In this document: positions 8,453 to 17,468 of the stretch, in pieces
How the letters are laid out: every line of letters starts with the position of its first letter
Position numbering within the stretch: the first letter of the stretch is position 1
The notes under the pieces: model-generated
Told to the model about the DNA's origin: nothing
The model's input: only the letters and a program-made list of their open reading frames with translations
Database searches by the model: none
Program-made: the position numbers and the translations under genes
NCBI GenBank assembly: GCA_017540175.1
Contig: JAFYBN010000038.1
Location: forward strand, 1-51,610
Direction: 5' to 3'
Origin: Clostridia bacterium
GTDB lineage: Bacteria > Bacillota > Clostridia > Oscillospirales > CAG-272
Length of the DNA stretch: 51,610 nucleotides

Positions 8453-8737
8453 GGTCGTACTCCTTTTCGATGTCGCATTGGTTGATGGCTGTTCGCGATT
8501 GTGCATAGGTTTTGGAATTCGAAGGCAGCGCGGAGCCGCCATTTTTTCGGACCTGTGTCCGGATCGGGCTTCTTTCCCCCGGGTTTCATAGGATCGGGGG
8601 CCCCATAACTGTCGCTCACGGATATCTACCACAAATCCGACGAAATGTCCAGCGTTTATCGGCATTTTTGAACTCCATCGCAAGCCGAAAGACGGGAAAC
8701 GGAAACCGCGTGCCTGCCGCCTTACGGCGTTTTTCTG

Positions 8738-8766
8738 TTGACACACGGGCAATTTTTCGGTATAAT
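8738..8766 (+). promoter_or_regulatory. Consensus sigma-A promoter of the SBP gene at 8864
   Basis: TTGACA (8738-8743) and TATAAT (8761-8766) are 17 bp apart. A small hairpin with a T5 tail (GCCG, CTTAC loop region, CGGC) ends just before the -35 box. The leader 8773-8863 can fold through ACCGG/CCGGT and CCGCG/CGCGG arms. I see nothing else in the gene-free stretch 8453-8863. Confidence 0.85.
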
Positions 8767-8863
8767 ACGGACAGAAGCCCGCATTCCGCGAACCGGCTGA
8801 CCGCTTGGGAGCCGCCGGTGAACGCGGACGATCAAGAATCCACTTCTAAGGAAGGAAGACATC

Positions 8864-10339
8864 ATGTCAAAGCATGGAAAGAAGCGCGTACTGTCCCTGA
8901 TGCTCGCGGTCCTGCTCGCGCTGCTGACCGCGTGCGCGGAGAGCGCGGCCGATCCCGAGACGCCCGCCGCCGAAACGACGGGATCCGCCGCCGAGGCTCA
9001 AGAGGCTGAGACGGAGCCCGAGACCGATTCGTTCGTCCCGGATGGGCTGGAGGACAAGGATTACGAGGGCAGAGTTTACACCGTTCTCTATCGCGATGAG
9101 GACGAGCATCTCCGCGAGATCACCGCGGAAGAACTCACCGGAGACGTCATCAACGACGCGGTATTCAACAGGACGCTCAATCTTCAGAAGCGGTTCAATA
9201 TGGAGCTCGGGCTGCTCCCCGCGGGCGAGGGGAGTCTGAACACGACCTTCTTAAACTCGGTGTCGGCGGGCGACCGCTCCTTTGACGTCGCCTTCCAGCA
9301 CATGATTTTGACGGCGTCCCTCGCCGCGTCCGGCGTCACCCTCAACTGGTACAGGATGCCGAAGCTGGATTTCGAGAAGCCGTGGTGGACCTCCGCCGTG
9401 AAGGAGCTGACCGTCAACGGCATCATGTACGTCACCGCGTCCGACTACTGCATGAACACGTTTGAAATGACGTGGTGCCTGATTTTCAACAAGCAGATGA
9501 TGACCGACCTCATGATCGAAAAGACGCCCTACGATCTCGTGCGCGAGGGCGACTGGACGATCGACACCTATTACGAGATGGTGAAGAACGTGTCGAACGA
9601 CTCAAACGGCGACGGAAGGATGACGGATGCGGACACCTACGGCATCAACTCCTACGGCTCGCCGTGGCTCGCCTCCGTGTCGAATTACTGGTGGGCGTGC
9701 GGCGAGACCATCTCCCGCTTCGACGAGAACGGAAAGCCGTACTTCGCCATGAACACCGAAAAGACCTTCTCCATCTTTGACAAGATGTACGCCCTGCTCG
9801 TGGACGACAACATCGCGTGGCAGGATCAGACGGGCGGCACGAAGATGATCTTCTGGAACGGTCAGGCGCTGTTCGAGTCCATGATGGTGCGCGACGTGGA
9901 GATCAACCGCGACAAGGACCTGAGCTACGGTCTTGTCCCGTATCCGAAATACGACAGCATGCAGGAAAAATACCTCACGCTGGTGGACGGTCACGCGTCC
10001 GTCATGGCGCTGCCCGTGACCCTCACGGATGAGGACCGGGAATTCGTGGGAACCATGGTCGAGGCCTTCTCCGCTTCCGCCTTCAACGACATTCTGCCCG
10101 CGTATTACGAGACCGCCATGCAGACAAAATTCGCGCAGGACGAGACGATGCCCGTCATGCTCGAGCTCATCCGTCAGGGACGGGTGTTCAATTTCGGGTA
10201 TGTGTACGACACGACGATCAACCGCGACATCATCGTGAACCTCCTGCTCGGCAAGAACCGCGAGCTCGCCTCGAAGCTCAAGTCCGTCACCAAGGTCACG
10301 GAGAAGTACTACGAAAAAGTGACGAAGGACTTTGAATGA
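8864..10339 (+). CDS. Extracellular solute-binding lipoprotein (SBP paralogue 2)
   Basis: This 491-residue protein has a lipobox ending LLTAC (Cys24) and an Ala/Glu/Thr linker to about residue 60. The binding domain follows, with the family marks NDAVFNRT, FEKPWWTSA, GDWTIDTYYEMV, the acidic Ca-like loop DSNGDGRMTDAD, and a YGLVPYPKYDSMQEKY segment in the C-terminal lobe. It should sit on the outer face of the membrane and capture an unknown ligand. No transporter genes are adjacent. The hydrolase at 10470 follows in the same direction, separated by a hairpin, so the two may form one module. It has its own consensus promoter and an AAGGAAGG site. Confidence 0.85.
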   Translation: MSKHGKKRVLSLMLAVLLALLTACAESAADPETPAAETTGSAAEAQEAETEPETDSFVPDGLEDKDYEGRVYTVLYRDEDEHLREITAEELTGDVINDAVFNRTLNLQKRFNMELGLLPAGEGSLNTTFLNSVSAGDRSFDVAFQHMILTASLAASGVTLNWYRMPKLDFEKPWWTSAVKELTVNGIMYVTASDYCMNTFEMTWCLIFNKQMMTDLMIEKTPYDLVREGDWTIDTYYEMVKNVSNDSNGDGRMTDADTYGINSYGSPWLASVSNYWWACGETISRFDENGKPYFAMNTEKTFSIFDKMYALLVDDNIAWQDQTGGTKMIFWNGQALFESMMVRDVEINRDKDLSYGLVPYPKYDSMQEKYLTLVDGHASVMALPVTLTDEDREFVGTMVEAFSASAFNDILPAYYETAMQTKFAQDETMPVMLELIRQGRVFNFGYVYDTTINRDIIVNLLLGKNRELASKLKSVTKVTEKYYEKVTKDFE

Positions 10340-10388
10340 GCGGCGGACGGAGATTCCCCGCAAAGCTGGGTGAAAATCTGTAAAAAGG

Positions 10389-10431
10389 ATCGGGCTCTTC
10401 TGCCGGGACACAAACGGCAAATAAGCCCGAT
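10389..10431 (+). promoter_or_regulatory. Two-tier hairpin between the SBP and hydrolase genes
   Basis: ATCGGGCT and AGCCCGAT form a perfect outer 8-bp stem that encloses an inner TGCCG/CGGCA stem. It has no T tract, so it looks more like an RNA processing or stability element than a terminator. It could let the SBP transcript be kept at a higher level than the downstream gene. Confidence 0.45.
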
Positions 10432-10469
10432 ACAGGGGGCTTTCAGGAACGGAAAGGAAAAGAAGAACC

Positions 10470-11354
10470 ATGCGGATTCGCGAAGGGACAATTCCCTATC
10501 TGAGTTATCGGACTTATTACAGGATCGCCGGAGACCCGGACAGCCGAAAGACGCCTCTTCTGCTGCTCCACGGAGGCCCCGGTTCGACGCACAATTATTT
10601 CGAGGTGCTCGACCGGCTGGCGGACGAGGACGGGCGGCAGATCGTCAGCTACGATCAGATCGGCTGCGGAAATTCCTATCTGGACGGACACCCGGAGCTT
10701 TGGAACATGGAAACGTGGCTGGGCGAGCTCATTGCCGTGCGGAACGCCTTGGACCTGAAGGAGGTCGTCATCCTCGGTCAGTCCTGGGGCGGAATGCTGC
10801 TGCTCGAATACGTCTGCCGTCACGATCATCCCGGTGTGAAAGGGATCATCCTGTCAAGCACCCTGCCCTCCGCGAAGCTCTGGGCGCTCGAACAGGAGAG
10901 GATGCTGCGCCAGCTTCCCGCCGAAGCGCAGAACGCCGTCCGGAGGGCCTTGACGGACGGAGATTTCTCTTCGGAGGAATATCGAAACGCGGAAGACCTT
11001 TATATGTCCCTTCATGCCGCCGGAAAATACGGACCGGGCGACCCGGACTGCCTGACCCGGCCCGCGCGCCACGGCGAGGAAGCCTACCTCACCGCGTGGG
11101 GACCGAACGAATTCACGCCCACGGGAACCTTGAAGGATTTTGACGTGACGGACGAGCTCGGAAAAATGGACTTGCCCGCACTCATCACGAGCGGAGGAAA
11201 CGATCTCTGCACCCCGTATATCGCAAAGGTGATGCACGACGCGATCCCCGGCTCGCGCTGGGAGCTCTTCCGGGACTGCCGCCACATGAGCTTTGCGGAG
11301 GACAACGACGGATACTGCGCGCTGCTTAGGGATTGGCTCGCGTCCGTTTCGTGA
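10470..11354 (+). CDS. pip: Proline iminopeptidase-like alpha/beta hydrolase (peptidase family S33)
   Basis: This 294-residue protein has the standard length and order for family S33: the oxyanion-hole motif HGGPG at 34-38, the nucleophile elbow GQSWGG with Ser105, the acid Asp245 in SGGNDLCTP, and the base His272 in CRHMSF. A helical lid lies between residues 125 and 220. Members remove N-terminal proline from peptides, though some act on other amides or esters. There is no signal peptide, so it is cytosolic. Its place after an SBP suggests that this module may handle peptides or an acylated compound rather than a plain sugar. It is followed by tandem terminators. Confidence 0.85.
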   Translation: MRIREGTIPYLSYRTYYRIAGDPDSRKTPLLLLHGGPGSTHNYFEVLDRLADEDGRQIVSYDQIGCGNSYLDGHPELWNMETWLGELIAVRNALDLKEVVILGQSWGGMLLLEYVCRHDHPGVKGIILSSTLPSAKLWALEQERMLRQLPAEAQNAVRRALTDGDFSSEEYRNAEDLYMSLHAAGKYGPGDPDCLTRPARHGEEAYLTAWGPNEFTPTGTLKDFDVTDELGKMDLPALITSGGNDLCTPYIAKVMHDAIPGSRWELFRDCRHMSFAEDNDGYCALLRDWLASVS

Positions 11355-11381
11355 CCGGGGCGGAAGGATAACCGAAAAAAA

Positions 11382-11462
11382 GGGCAAGGACCTGCCCGGC
11401 GCTTTTTGCTGTTATACAACAAAGGCACAGAACGGCTTTCTCCGTTTTGTGCCCTCTTTTTT
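11382..11462 (+). terminator. Tandem intrinsic terminators between convergent genes
   Basis: The first hairpin (GGGCA at 11382 with TGCCC at 11393) is followed by TTTTT. The second (GGCACAGAACGG at 11424 with CCGTTTTGTGCC at 11442) is followed by CTCTTTTTT and has an A-rich left flank, so it may also stop leftward transcription from 11659. The rest of 11355-11658 shows no gene. Confidence 0.85.
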
Positions 11463-11658
11463 GTTATGGCAAACGCCTCTCCGCTCTCACAACTTCAGAG
11501 ACCGCCCGTGCCCGCACGGACGATTGAGCATGCTGCGGGACTCTTTGCCTGTCTCAAAACCTGCATGGACGAGCATCCGGGTCCCGGCGGCTTCCGGCTG
11601 ACCGGTTCACGGATCTGCCGTCTCATACGCGGTACAGAGGTATCGCCGGACGCCGGAT

Positions 11659-12408
11659 TCAGCGTGCGTCCGGGCGCGGCTGACCTTCGATATACGGTCG
11701 GATGATCTCTGCCCAGATATCGTACCCCTTTTCGTTCAGGTGAAGTCCATCCGTCGTAAGCGCCGGATCCATCGCGCCGTCGAGGACAAAGCTGCCGTAA
11801 AGATCGAGATAACCGAAGCCGTATTCGTCCGCGATTTTTCGGAGCCCGTCGTTGAAGGCCCGTATCGTGGAGTCGGAGCAAGGGATCAGGCGCGCGAATT
11901 CTTCGGAAATCGGAAGGACGCTTTGGAGCACGATCCGTATTTCCCCGAGCGCGGCTGCTTTCGCGGCGAGCGTTTCGTATTCATCAAGGCACGCGGAAAG
12001 CCTGTCGTCCGCGAGGCTGTTGATCCCGCACTGGATCAGGAGCAGATCGGGGTTCAGCGCCCCGACCTGATCGACGCGCTCCGTCACGCCTGTTATGGTA
12101 TCGCCCGCGATGCCGAGATTCCGCAATTCGATGGACGCGAAGTACCGCGAAAAATCGCCCCATTCCGTGAGACTGTCCCCAAGCATCACAACGGTCCCGA
12201 CCTCTTCGGGCTCGGGCACGGCTGCGGTTTCGGGCGGCTCGGGTTCCGTCTGTTCTGTCTGTTCCGTCTGTTCCGCCCGCTCTGCCTTCTCCGCGCGGCA
12301 GCCGATCAACATCAGGACTGCCAGAACCGACAGGACGGCAAGCAGGGGCAATCGCCCGGAAAACCTATTTCTCTTGGTCATGCGGTCCCTCTTCCCTTTC
12401 CGTTTCAT
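11659..12408 (-). CDS. SGNH/GDSL-family esterase lipoprotein
   Basis: A basic N-terminus and hydrophobic core end in a LIGC lipobox (Cys37 from the first ATG, Cys28 from the alternative start at residue 10). A Glu/Thr-Gln repeat linker follows. The catalytic blocks are complete: GDSL at 77-80 (Ser79), the NLGIAGDT segment with Asn97, the GIN block at 128-130, and the Asp220-His223 pair in DGLHLNEKGY. It should be a surface-tethered hydrolase that removes acetyl or other acyl groups from carbohydrates or cell-wall polymers. It is the last gene of a leftward surface set with the GGWF-module protein and the CotH kinase. Confidence 0.85.
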   Translation of the reverse strand: MKRKGKRDRMTKRNRFSGRLPLLAVLSVLAVLMLIGCRAEKAERAEQTEQTEQTEPEPPETAAVPEPEEVGTVVMLGDSLTEWGDFSRYFASIELRNLGIAGDTITGVTERVDQVGALNPDLLLIQCGINSLADDRLSACLDEYETLAAKAAALGEIRIVLQSVLPISEEFARLIPCSDSTIRAFNDGLRKIADEYGFGYLDLYGSFVLDGAMDPALTTDGLHLNEKGYDIWAEIIRPYIEGQPRPDAR

Positions 12409-12452
12409 CGCTTTCCCCTGCGCGATTCTTCATTCACCGCCGGATCCCCTTC

Positions 12453-13796
12453 TCATGTTTTCTTTTTCCGGCGCAGCCACAGAATGACAAACGCCGCCGC
12501 AAGAACAGTCAAAACCGGGATCAGGATCAGATACGGGCTGAACCCGTTCACGGGAGGATCCTCTTTGTCAGCGGATGGGTCTTCTTTTTTTTCGGCCTCC
12601 GTGTTTTCCGCGGCGACGAGCGGTTCGAGCACGGGAAGCGGTTCGGTTTTCACCTCAGCCTCTTCGACATGCTTTTTGACGCGCAGTTCGCCGCATGAAA
12701 TAAAGCTCGCGCTGCCGCCCGCCTTTCCGATGATGCGGATACCCGAACAGACGGTCGGTTCATCCAGCATGAAGGTATATGTCTCATAGTCGGGCAAAAA
12801 GTCGGCCTGGTTGTTGGAATCGGGATATTCCGGAACGCTGACGAAGGGAACGGACGTCCACTGATAGTCCTGATACGCTTCGATTCTCAGGGAACCGTCG
12901 CGGAACCAGCCGCCGTCGAAGAAATTGCCCCCTTCGGTAAATTCGAGCAATTCGATTTCCACGGGCTCCTCGAACACATAACCGAGGTATTCCTCATGCC
13001 CCGTCTGCTTTTTCCACTCGCTGTGCACCGTATCAAACTGCAGTTTATAACCGTCCCCGGCTTTCGGGATATATCCGTCGTTGATATCGGTCAGTTTTCC
13101 GCTGCCGCCGCTGATGTCCGGGGCCGCCACCGTCGCGATCGGATGTCCGAGCGATTCGATCCATGAGCCGCTTTCGGAGGAAACTGCCTTGATATAGTCT
13201 TTGAGGGACTCGTATTCGCCGAGATCTACGTCGCAGAGAACGTCCAGCTCGCTGCAGGAGACGAATCCTTCCGTTCCTCCGGGTTTTCCCGTGAGGCGGA
13301 TGCCGTCAATGAAGACGGGCATGAAGTTGAAGACATACACGGCGCCGGGTGAAAACGCCCCGGCCTCGGACGACGCGGGATAATCCGGCGTCGGATACGC
13401 TCTGAGCTCCGTCCAGACTCCGCCCGCCAGTCCCTCTACATGGATCTCGCCGTCGGCGAACCAGCCGCCTTCGTCGGAGACCGCGCCGGATGTGAAGATC
13501 AGCGTGTTTGCAAGGAAGGGCTCAAAGAACTCATAGCCGATATACGCCTGTCCCGCATCATCCGCGTAAAACAGATACTGTTCCCGTGTATTTTCGGGAT
13601 CCGGAATGCTGTCGTCACGGATCACGCCGATGTAGCCCTGATTCTCTTTTTCGCCCTCGGAGCAAATGGTATACGCCTGCTTTTCGACATATACGTTCCG
13701 CGCTCCGGCCGCGGGGCAGAGCCCGAACACGGCGATCGCGAAAAGAACTGCGGCAATGAGTTTTCTGACGATGGTTTTCTTCATATCGAATTTCAT
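12453..13796 (-). CDS. Membrane-anchored surface protein with two GGWF modules
   Basis: This 447-residue protein has a signal peptide of about 32 residues ending at AAGA. Two related modules of about 150 residues follow. Each contains an EGGWFADG or DGGWFRDG core, a YP-rich strand, a GIR-x2-GK-x-GG stretch and a closing (V/I)SC-x-EL-x-V strand. This looks like a galactose-binding, discoidin-like jelly roll. A charged Glu/Lys/Asp/Pro linker then leads to one transmembrane helix (LILIPVLTVLAAAFVILWL) and the stop-transfer RRKKKT, so the modules face outward. The 606-residue protein at 15560 has the same module. The start could also be the ATG at 13784. Function is probably glycan or wall binding; no catalytic residues are visible. 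Confidence 0.7.
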   Translation of the reverse strand: MKFDMKKTIVRKLIAAVLFAIAVFGLCPAAGARNVYVEKQAYTICSEGEKENQGYIGVIRDDSIPDPENTREQYLFYADDAGQAYIGYEFFEPFLANTLIFTSGAVSDEGGWFADGEIHVEGLAGGVWTELRAYPTPDYPASSEAGAFSPGAVYVFNFMPVFIDGIRLTGKPGGTEGFVSCSELDVLCDVDLGEYESLKDYIKAVSSESGSWIESLGHPIATVAAPDISGGSGKLTDINDGYIPKAGDGYKLQFDTVHSEWKKQTGHEEYLGYVFEEPVEIELLEFTEGGNFFDGGWFRDGSLRIEAYQDYQWTSVPFVSVPEYPDSNNQADFLPDYETYTFMLDEPTVCSGIRIIGKAGGSASFISCGELRVKKHVEEAEVKTEPLPVLEPLVAAENTEAEKKEDPSADKEDPPVNGFSPYLILIPVLTVLAAAFVILWLRRKKKT

Positions 13797-13901
13797 GTGA
13801 ATAACCGTCTGCTTTTTGCGCGGAACGGGTTCATTCCGCCTTCTTATGGTTTTTGACTGTCTGCCGGAACGCTTTTCGGACTAAATCGGCGCAGGTCGGT
13901 C

Positions 13902-15425
13902 TCAGTTGTGAAGGACCTGATTCAAAAAATCTCTGCGCGCGTCCATCCAGTCGAGAAGATACTGAACGTGCGCCGCGTATGTTTTGCACGCGAGAACTGC
14001 GTTCGGCTGCATATGCGTTCGTGACGAAAGCATATTCCACTGTTTGTAGTTCCGCTTCATGGAAGGCTCGAGCTTTTCGCCCAGTTCCTTTACTTCGGCG
14101 GAAAGCTGATCGAGGATGTCCCCGATCGAGTTCCAGCGTTCGGCGAGCAGATCGCGAAACCATTTTTCTTTCCAAAGCCGGATAAACCAGAAGTTGTTCT
14201 GTCCGAATCCGTCCCTGCCCTGACCGGCATAAATGCCTGCCGACGATCCGTCGTCCAGACGGTAATCGTTGCCGAAAGAAAGATCAAAGTCCCACGGAGC
14301 GGTAAAATAAATCTTTCCGCCCGCTTTTTTCAGCAGATAGATGCTGGACCAGCCGACGTCGATATTCTTTGAGTATTCCTGCAAAAGGAACATATCCACG
14401 AGCGAACTTAAATCGACGTACCGTTCGACCTCTTCCCTCCTGCCCGTCTGCACGGCGGCATCGGCTTCGATCATGTAATCTCTCAAGAAGCGTCCCTGTT
14501 CCGCGGTCACATCGGAATGGATGGTATAGGGTTTCCCTCCGCAGGCGAAATTGTCCACGAGGTATTCCCCGCCCGCGTACATATCCAGCTCGAAGAGATA
14601 GTCGCGGTCGATCTCGTCCCGAAGCGACTCGTCGACGGCGACCCGCGTCGGGTTTTCTTCCACCTGATCCGAAACCATGTAAACGCCGAGATAGTTCCCG
14701 TTGAGCCAGACCTCCGCAAAGGAACATGACGGAGACCATTCAATACCGTCCAGAAGCTCTCCCATCCGGCACGCCGCATAGTTGCGAAGCATGGACTGAT
14801 CGCCGTAGCACGAAATCAGCGTCCAGTCCTTTTCTTTCGCCTCTCCGGTCGAAAGAAGATTCACCCTTTTGCTGAACTTGATTTTATACCCTTTTTTGAC
14901 GAAACTCCAGGAAGCATTGCCGCGCCCGCGGATTTTGGCCTCGGAGACAAAGGTGTTCTCCGCGTTCTGCGGATCGGAAACGGCCACGGAGCACCGGACG
15001 TAGGTCTCTTTTGAGGATACGGAAACCGCGTTCTCCGTTTCGATACTGATCAGCGGAATATCGTCGTAAACCTGTTTGAAATCGGCGTAAACGATCTGAT
15101 CCTGCCGTACGTCCTCGGCACGAAATACCGGTTCGGAGCTGACTATGGGAGAGGCGGGTGAGCTGATTCTCCACCCCGCAAATGTGAATCCGTCTTTTTC
15201 GAGGACGGACACGGGTTTGCCGTCGGCCCCTTTCTCCGCCTTCTGGTTCGTATCGCCGAAAATCACGCCGCCGACTCCGTTCACTTTGAACTCCACGGAA
15301 TAAAAGACCTGAGGAGCGGTTTCTTCGGGGACGGCTTTTTCGCCTTCGGGCTCCGCTTTTGCGCATCCGTGGATGAACAGCACAAGGAACAGCGCGATGA
15401 TTCCTGATAGTCCTTTTTTTCTCAT
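13902..15425 (-). CDS. CotH kinase family lipoprotein
   Basis: I start at the ATG read from 15425, which gives MRKKGLSG and a lipobox ending IHGC (Cys21), 507 residues in all. Upstream in-frame codons lack a proper start. Residues 40-100 resemble a small InlB B-repeat-like beta domain (EFKVNGVGG to TFAGW). The CotH domain follows, with its KIRGRGNASW block near 164, the VWLNGNYLGVY block near 240, and the catalytic-type WDFDLSFGN near 378-386. CotH proteins phosphorylate spore-coat or surface proteins, and versions outside spores occur on cellulosomal and surface proteins. Here it is a tethered extracellular kinase, possibly acting on the neighbouring surface proteins. No strong Shine-Dalgarno was seen. 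Confidence 0.85.
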   Translation of the reverse strand: MRKKGLSGIIALFLVLFIHGCAKAEPEGEKAVPEETAPQVFYSVEFKVNGVGGVIFGDTNQKAEKGADGKPVSVLEKDGFTFAGWRISSPASPIVSSEPVFRAEDVRQDQIVYADFKQVYDDIPLISIETENAVSVSSKETYVRCSVAVSDPQNAENTFVSEAKIRGRGNASWSFVKKGYKIKFSKRVNLLSTGEAKEKDWTLISCYGDQSMLRNYAACRMGELLDGIEWSPSCSFAEVWLNGNYLGVYMVSDQVEENPTRVAVDESLRDEIDRDYLFELDMYAGGEYLVDNFACGGKPYTIHSDVTAEQGRFLRDYMIEADAAVQTGRREEVERYVDLSSLVDMFLLQEYSKNIDVGWSSIYLLKKAGGKIYFTAPWDFDLSFGNDYRLDDGSSAGIYAGQGRDGFGQNNFWFIRLWKEKWFRDLLAERWNSIGDILDQLSAEVKELGEKLEPSMKRNYKQWNMLSSRTHMQPNAVLACKTYAAHVQYLLDWMDARRDFLNQVLHN

Positions 15426-15472
15426 TTTGAAGTCAGTCAAATGTATTTTTTCTCGTTCCGAACCCTTCCAAA

Positions 15473-15512
15473 GAGGAATCACGGACCCCTCGAAAGAGAT
15501 CCGTGATTCCTC
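15473..15512 (-). terminator. Strong hairpin terminator after the GGWF surface-protein gene
   Basis: GAGGAATCACGGA and TCCGTGATTCCTC form a perfect 13-bp stem around a 14-nt loop, with T runs on the leftward side. It separates the gene at 15560 from the CotH kinase gene. Confidence 0.8.
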
Positions 15513-15559
15513 AAAAGGAGTTATCGATAAAACAGTTGGTTGTCGGATGAAAGGAGCGC

Positions 15560-17380
15560 TTAGTGCTTCTTCGTGATCGCGAAGCCCGCAAGGGAGATCA
15601 CGGAAGCGACGGCGGCGATGACGCCGAAGTCGAAGGTGTTCGGGGAGGTTTCGGGCTCGGCCGGAGTCTCAGGTTCCGCGGGAGTCTCGGGTTCAGCCGG
15701 AGTCTCGGGTTCAGCGGGAGTCTCGGGTTCAGCCGGAGTTTCGGGTTCCGCGGGAGTTTCGGGTTCCGCGGGAGCTTCCGCAGCAGCCTTGGTGAAAGGA
15801 ACCGCGAAGCCGGTGTCGATGAGGTTGCCGTCGGCGTCGATCGCGCAGATCGCGATCGTGTGGTCGCCGTCACCAAGGCCGGAGACGTCGACGGTGATGT
15901 CGAAGCCGTTGGCGATCGGGTTGATGGCAGCCTGGACGTCGGGTCTGTCGAAGATGAAGTCAGCGGACTTCACAGCCTCGCCGCCGTCGATGGCGTAAGC
16001 GAAGCCGGTGAGTTCGGTGCTGATGTAAGCCCAGCCGCGGACGCGGATGGAAGCGATGTCGCCGGAGATGGCGTTGTCGTTCAGCCAAACATTCGCGCTG
16101 CCGTCCACCATCATTTCGTCGTCGACATAGATGGTGTCGAAGGACTGCATGAGAAGTTCAGCGGGGCCGGCGGGAGCGGCGGGAGCGGCGGGGGCGGCGG
16201 GGGCGTCGACAACCGCTTTAACGGTCAGCTCGGAGCAGGAGATGAAAGCTGCGGAGCCGCCGGCGGAACCCGCGACGCGGATACCGTCACAGGCGACGGG
16301 CTCGTTCAGGGTAAACGTGAAGCACTGGTATTCCGGGAAATGACTTTCCTGATCGTCCTCTTCCGGATACTCGGGGTCTACGGTCGTATCGACCTTCACC
16401 CATTCGCCGTTGATGAGAGCCTCAATGTAGATGTCGCCGTCGGCAAACCAGCCGCCGTCGAAGAAGTTGCCGCCCTCATAGAACTTGACGTATTCGACCG
16501 TGTAGTTCGCGGGGAATTCGTAACCGAAGAAATCGAGGTGATAGGGCACCCAGCGTCCCGCGTTGCAGATGGTATCGAACTGGGGAACGGGCTGGTTGTC
16601 GACCGGGAACACGCCGTCGTTGATGGTGGTCAGCGTCTTGGTGCCGCCGCCCACGTTGTCGGACATGTCGGGATACGCGGTGATGGGAGTGGAGATGCCC
16701 TCGATGAAGCCATCAGCGGCTCTCGCGAGCGCTTCCTGATAAGCCGCGTCCGCCTCGGCAGCTTCTTTCGCCGCGACCTGATCGGCATAGGTGGTCAGCG
16801 TCGAGGTGTCCGCGTTCGCGTATACCGTCATTTCGGAGCAGGACGCGAAGTGCTGACCGTCGCCGGTCGCCGTGCCGCCGACGCGGATCGCGGTGCCCTT
16901 GATCGGTTCGAATTCGAAGGTATAGGTGTCAAAGTTGGGGAGGAAGTCCGCCTGCGTGGTGCCGTTCGGATAGTTCACTTCGTTGGTGAGCGTGACGTCT
17001 ACCCAGTTTTCGCCCTGCAGGACCTGACATTTCAGAATGCCGTCCTTGAACCAGCCGCCGTCGCCGAAGTGCATGCCTTCGGTGAACTCGACTGCGGTGA
17101 ATTCGATTTCCTTCTCATAGGTCATGATGAAGGCTTCTTCGTAATCTTCAGGCACACCGGCCCAGGTGTCGCGCTGTTCCATATTGGTGCCCGTTTCGGG
17201 ATCCGGACGGATGCCGTCGACGATGACCGAGATGGGCGAGCCGGATCCTCCGGCATTTCCGGAAAGAACGGACGGGAAGCCGTATCCGGTGACGTCCGTC
17301 CCGGTGATTTGTGCAGATACCGTTACGGCGCAGATGCATGCAACGATAAGCGCAACAAGGATGCTGGCTGTTTTTTTCAT
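15560..17380 (-). CDS. Cell-surface protein with two GGWF modules, AEPETP repeats and a C-terminal sorting signal
   Basis: This 606-residue protein starts with a signal peptide (MKKTASILVALI to VSA, about 23 residues). Two discoidin-like modules follow (about 30-190 and 225-390), with DGGWFKDG and DGGWFADG cores and closing ASCSEM and ISCSEL strands. A short Ala/Pro linker leads to a third beta domain (about 415-530) with DGDHTIAICAIDADGN, which resembles a bacterial Ig-like fold. Seven AEPET(P/S) units lead to SPNTFDFGVIAAV, a hydrophobic stretch and KKH. That tail is shared with the protein at 29384-31096 and looks like a variant sortase-type signal. It should be a wall-anchored binding protein. 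An AAAGGG site precedes the ATG. Confidence 0.75.
   Translation of the reverse strand: MKKTASILVALIVACICAVTVSAQITGTDVTGYGFPSVLSGNAGGSGSPISVIVDGIRPDPETGTNMEQRDTWAGVPEDYEEAFIMTYEKEIEFTAVEFTEGMHFGDGGWFKDGILKCQVLQGENWVDVTLTNEVNYPNGTTQADFLPNFDTYTFEFEPIKGTAIRVGGTATGDGQHFASCSEMTVYANADTSTLTTYADQVAAKEAAEADAAYQEALARAADGFIEGISTPITAYPDMSDNVGGGTKTLTTINDGVFPVDNQPVPQFDTICNAGRWVPYHLDFFGYEFPANYTVEYVKFYEGGNFFDGGWFADGDIYIEALINGEWVKVDTTVDPEYPEEDDQESHFPEYQCFTFTLNEPVACDGIRVAGSAGGSAAFISCSELTVKAVVDAPAAPAAPAAPAGPAELLMQSFDTIYVDDEMMVDGSANVWLNDNAISGDIASIRVRGWAYISTELTGFAYAIDGGEAVKSADFIFDRPDVQAAINPIANGFDITVDVSGLGDGDHTIAICAIDADGNLIDTGFAVPFTKAAAEAPAEPETPAEPETPAEPETPAEPETPAEPETPAEPETPAEPETSPNTFDFGVIAAVASVISLAGFAITKKH
15645..15770. 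repeat. Seven 18-bp tandem units encoding AEPET(P/S)
   Basis: Seven head-to-tail 18-bp units differ only at a few synonymous positions and encode an extended, acidic, proline-rich stalk before the anchor. Such in-frame minisatellites can change length without breaking the reading frame. Confidence 0.85.
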
Positions 17381-17468
17381 GATGCTGCCCTTTCTGTGGT
17401 TGTTTTTATATCACGTAATAAATACGGGATATTCTTTGAAACCGCTTTTTCCGATCGCGCGGCGGCCG

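Noticed and set aside
15645-15770. The 18-bp repeats as a CRISPR-like array
   Set aside because: The units are contiguous with no spacers and encode an in-frame Pro/Glu stalk.
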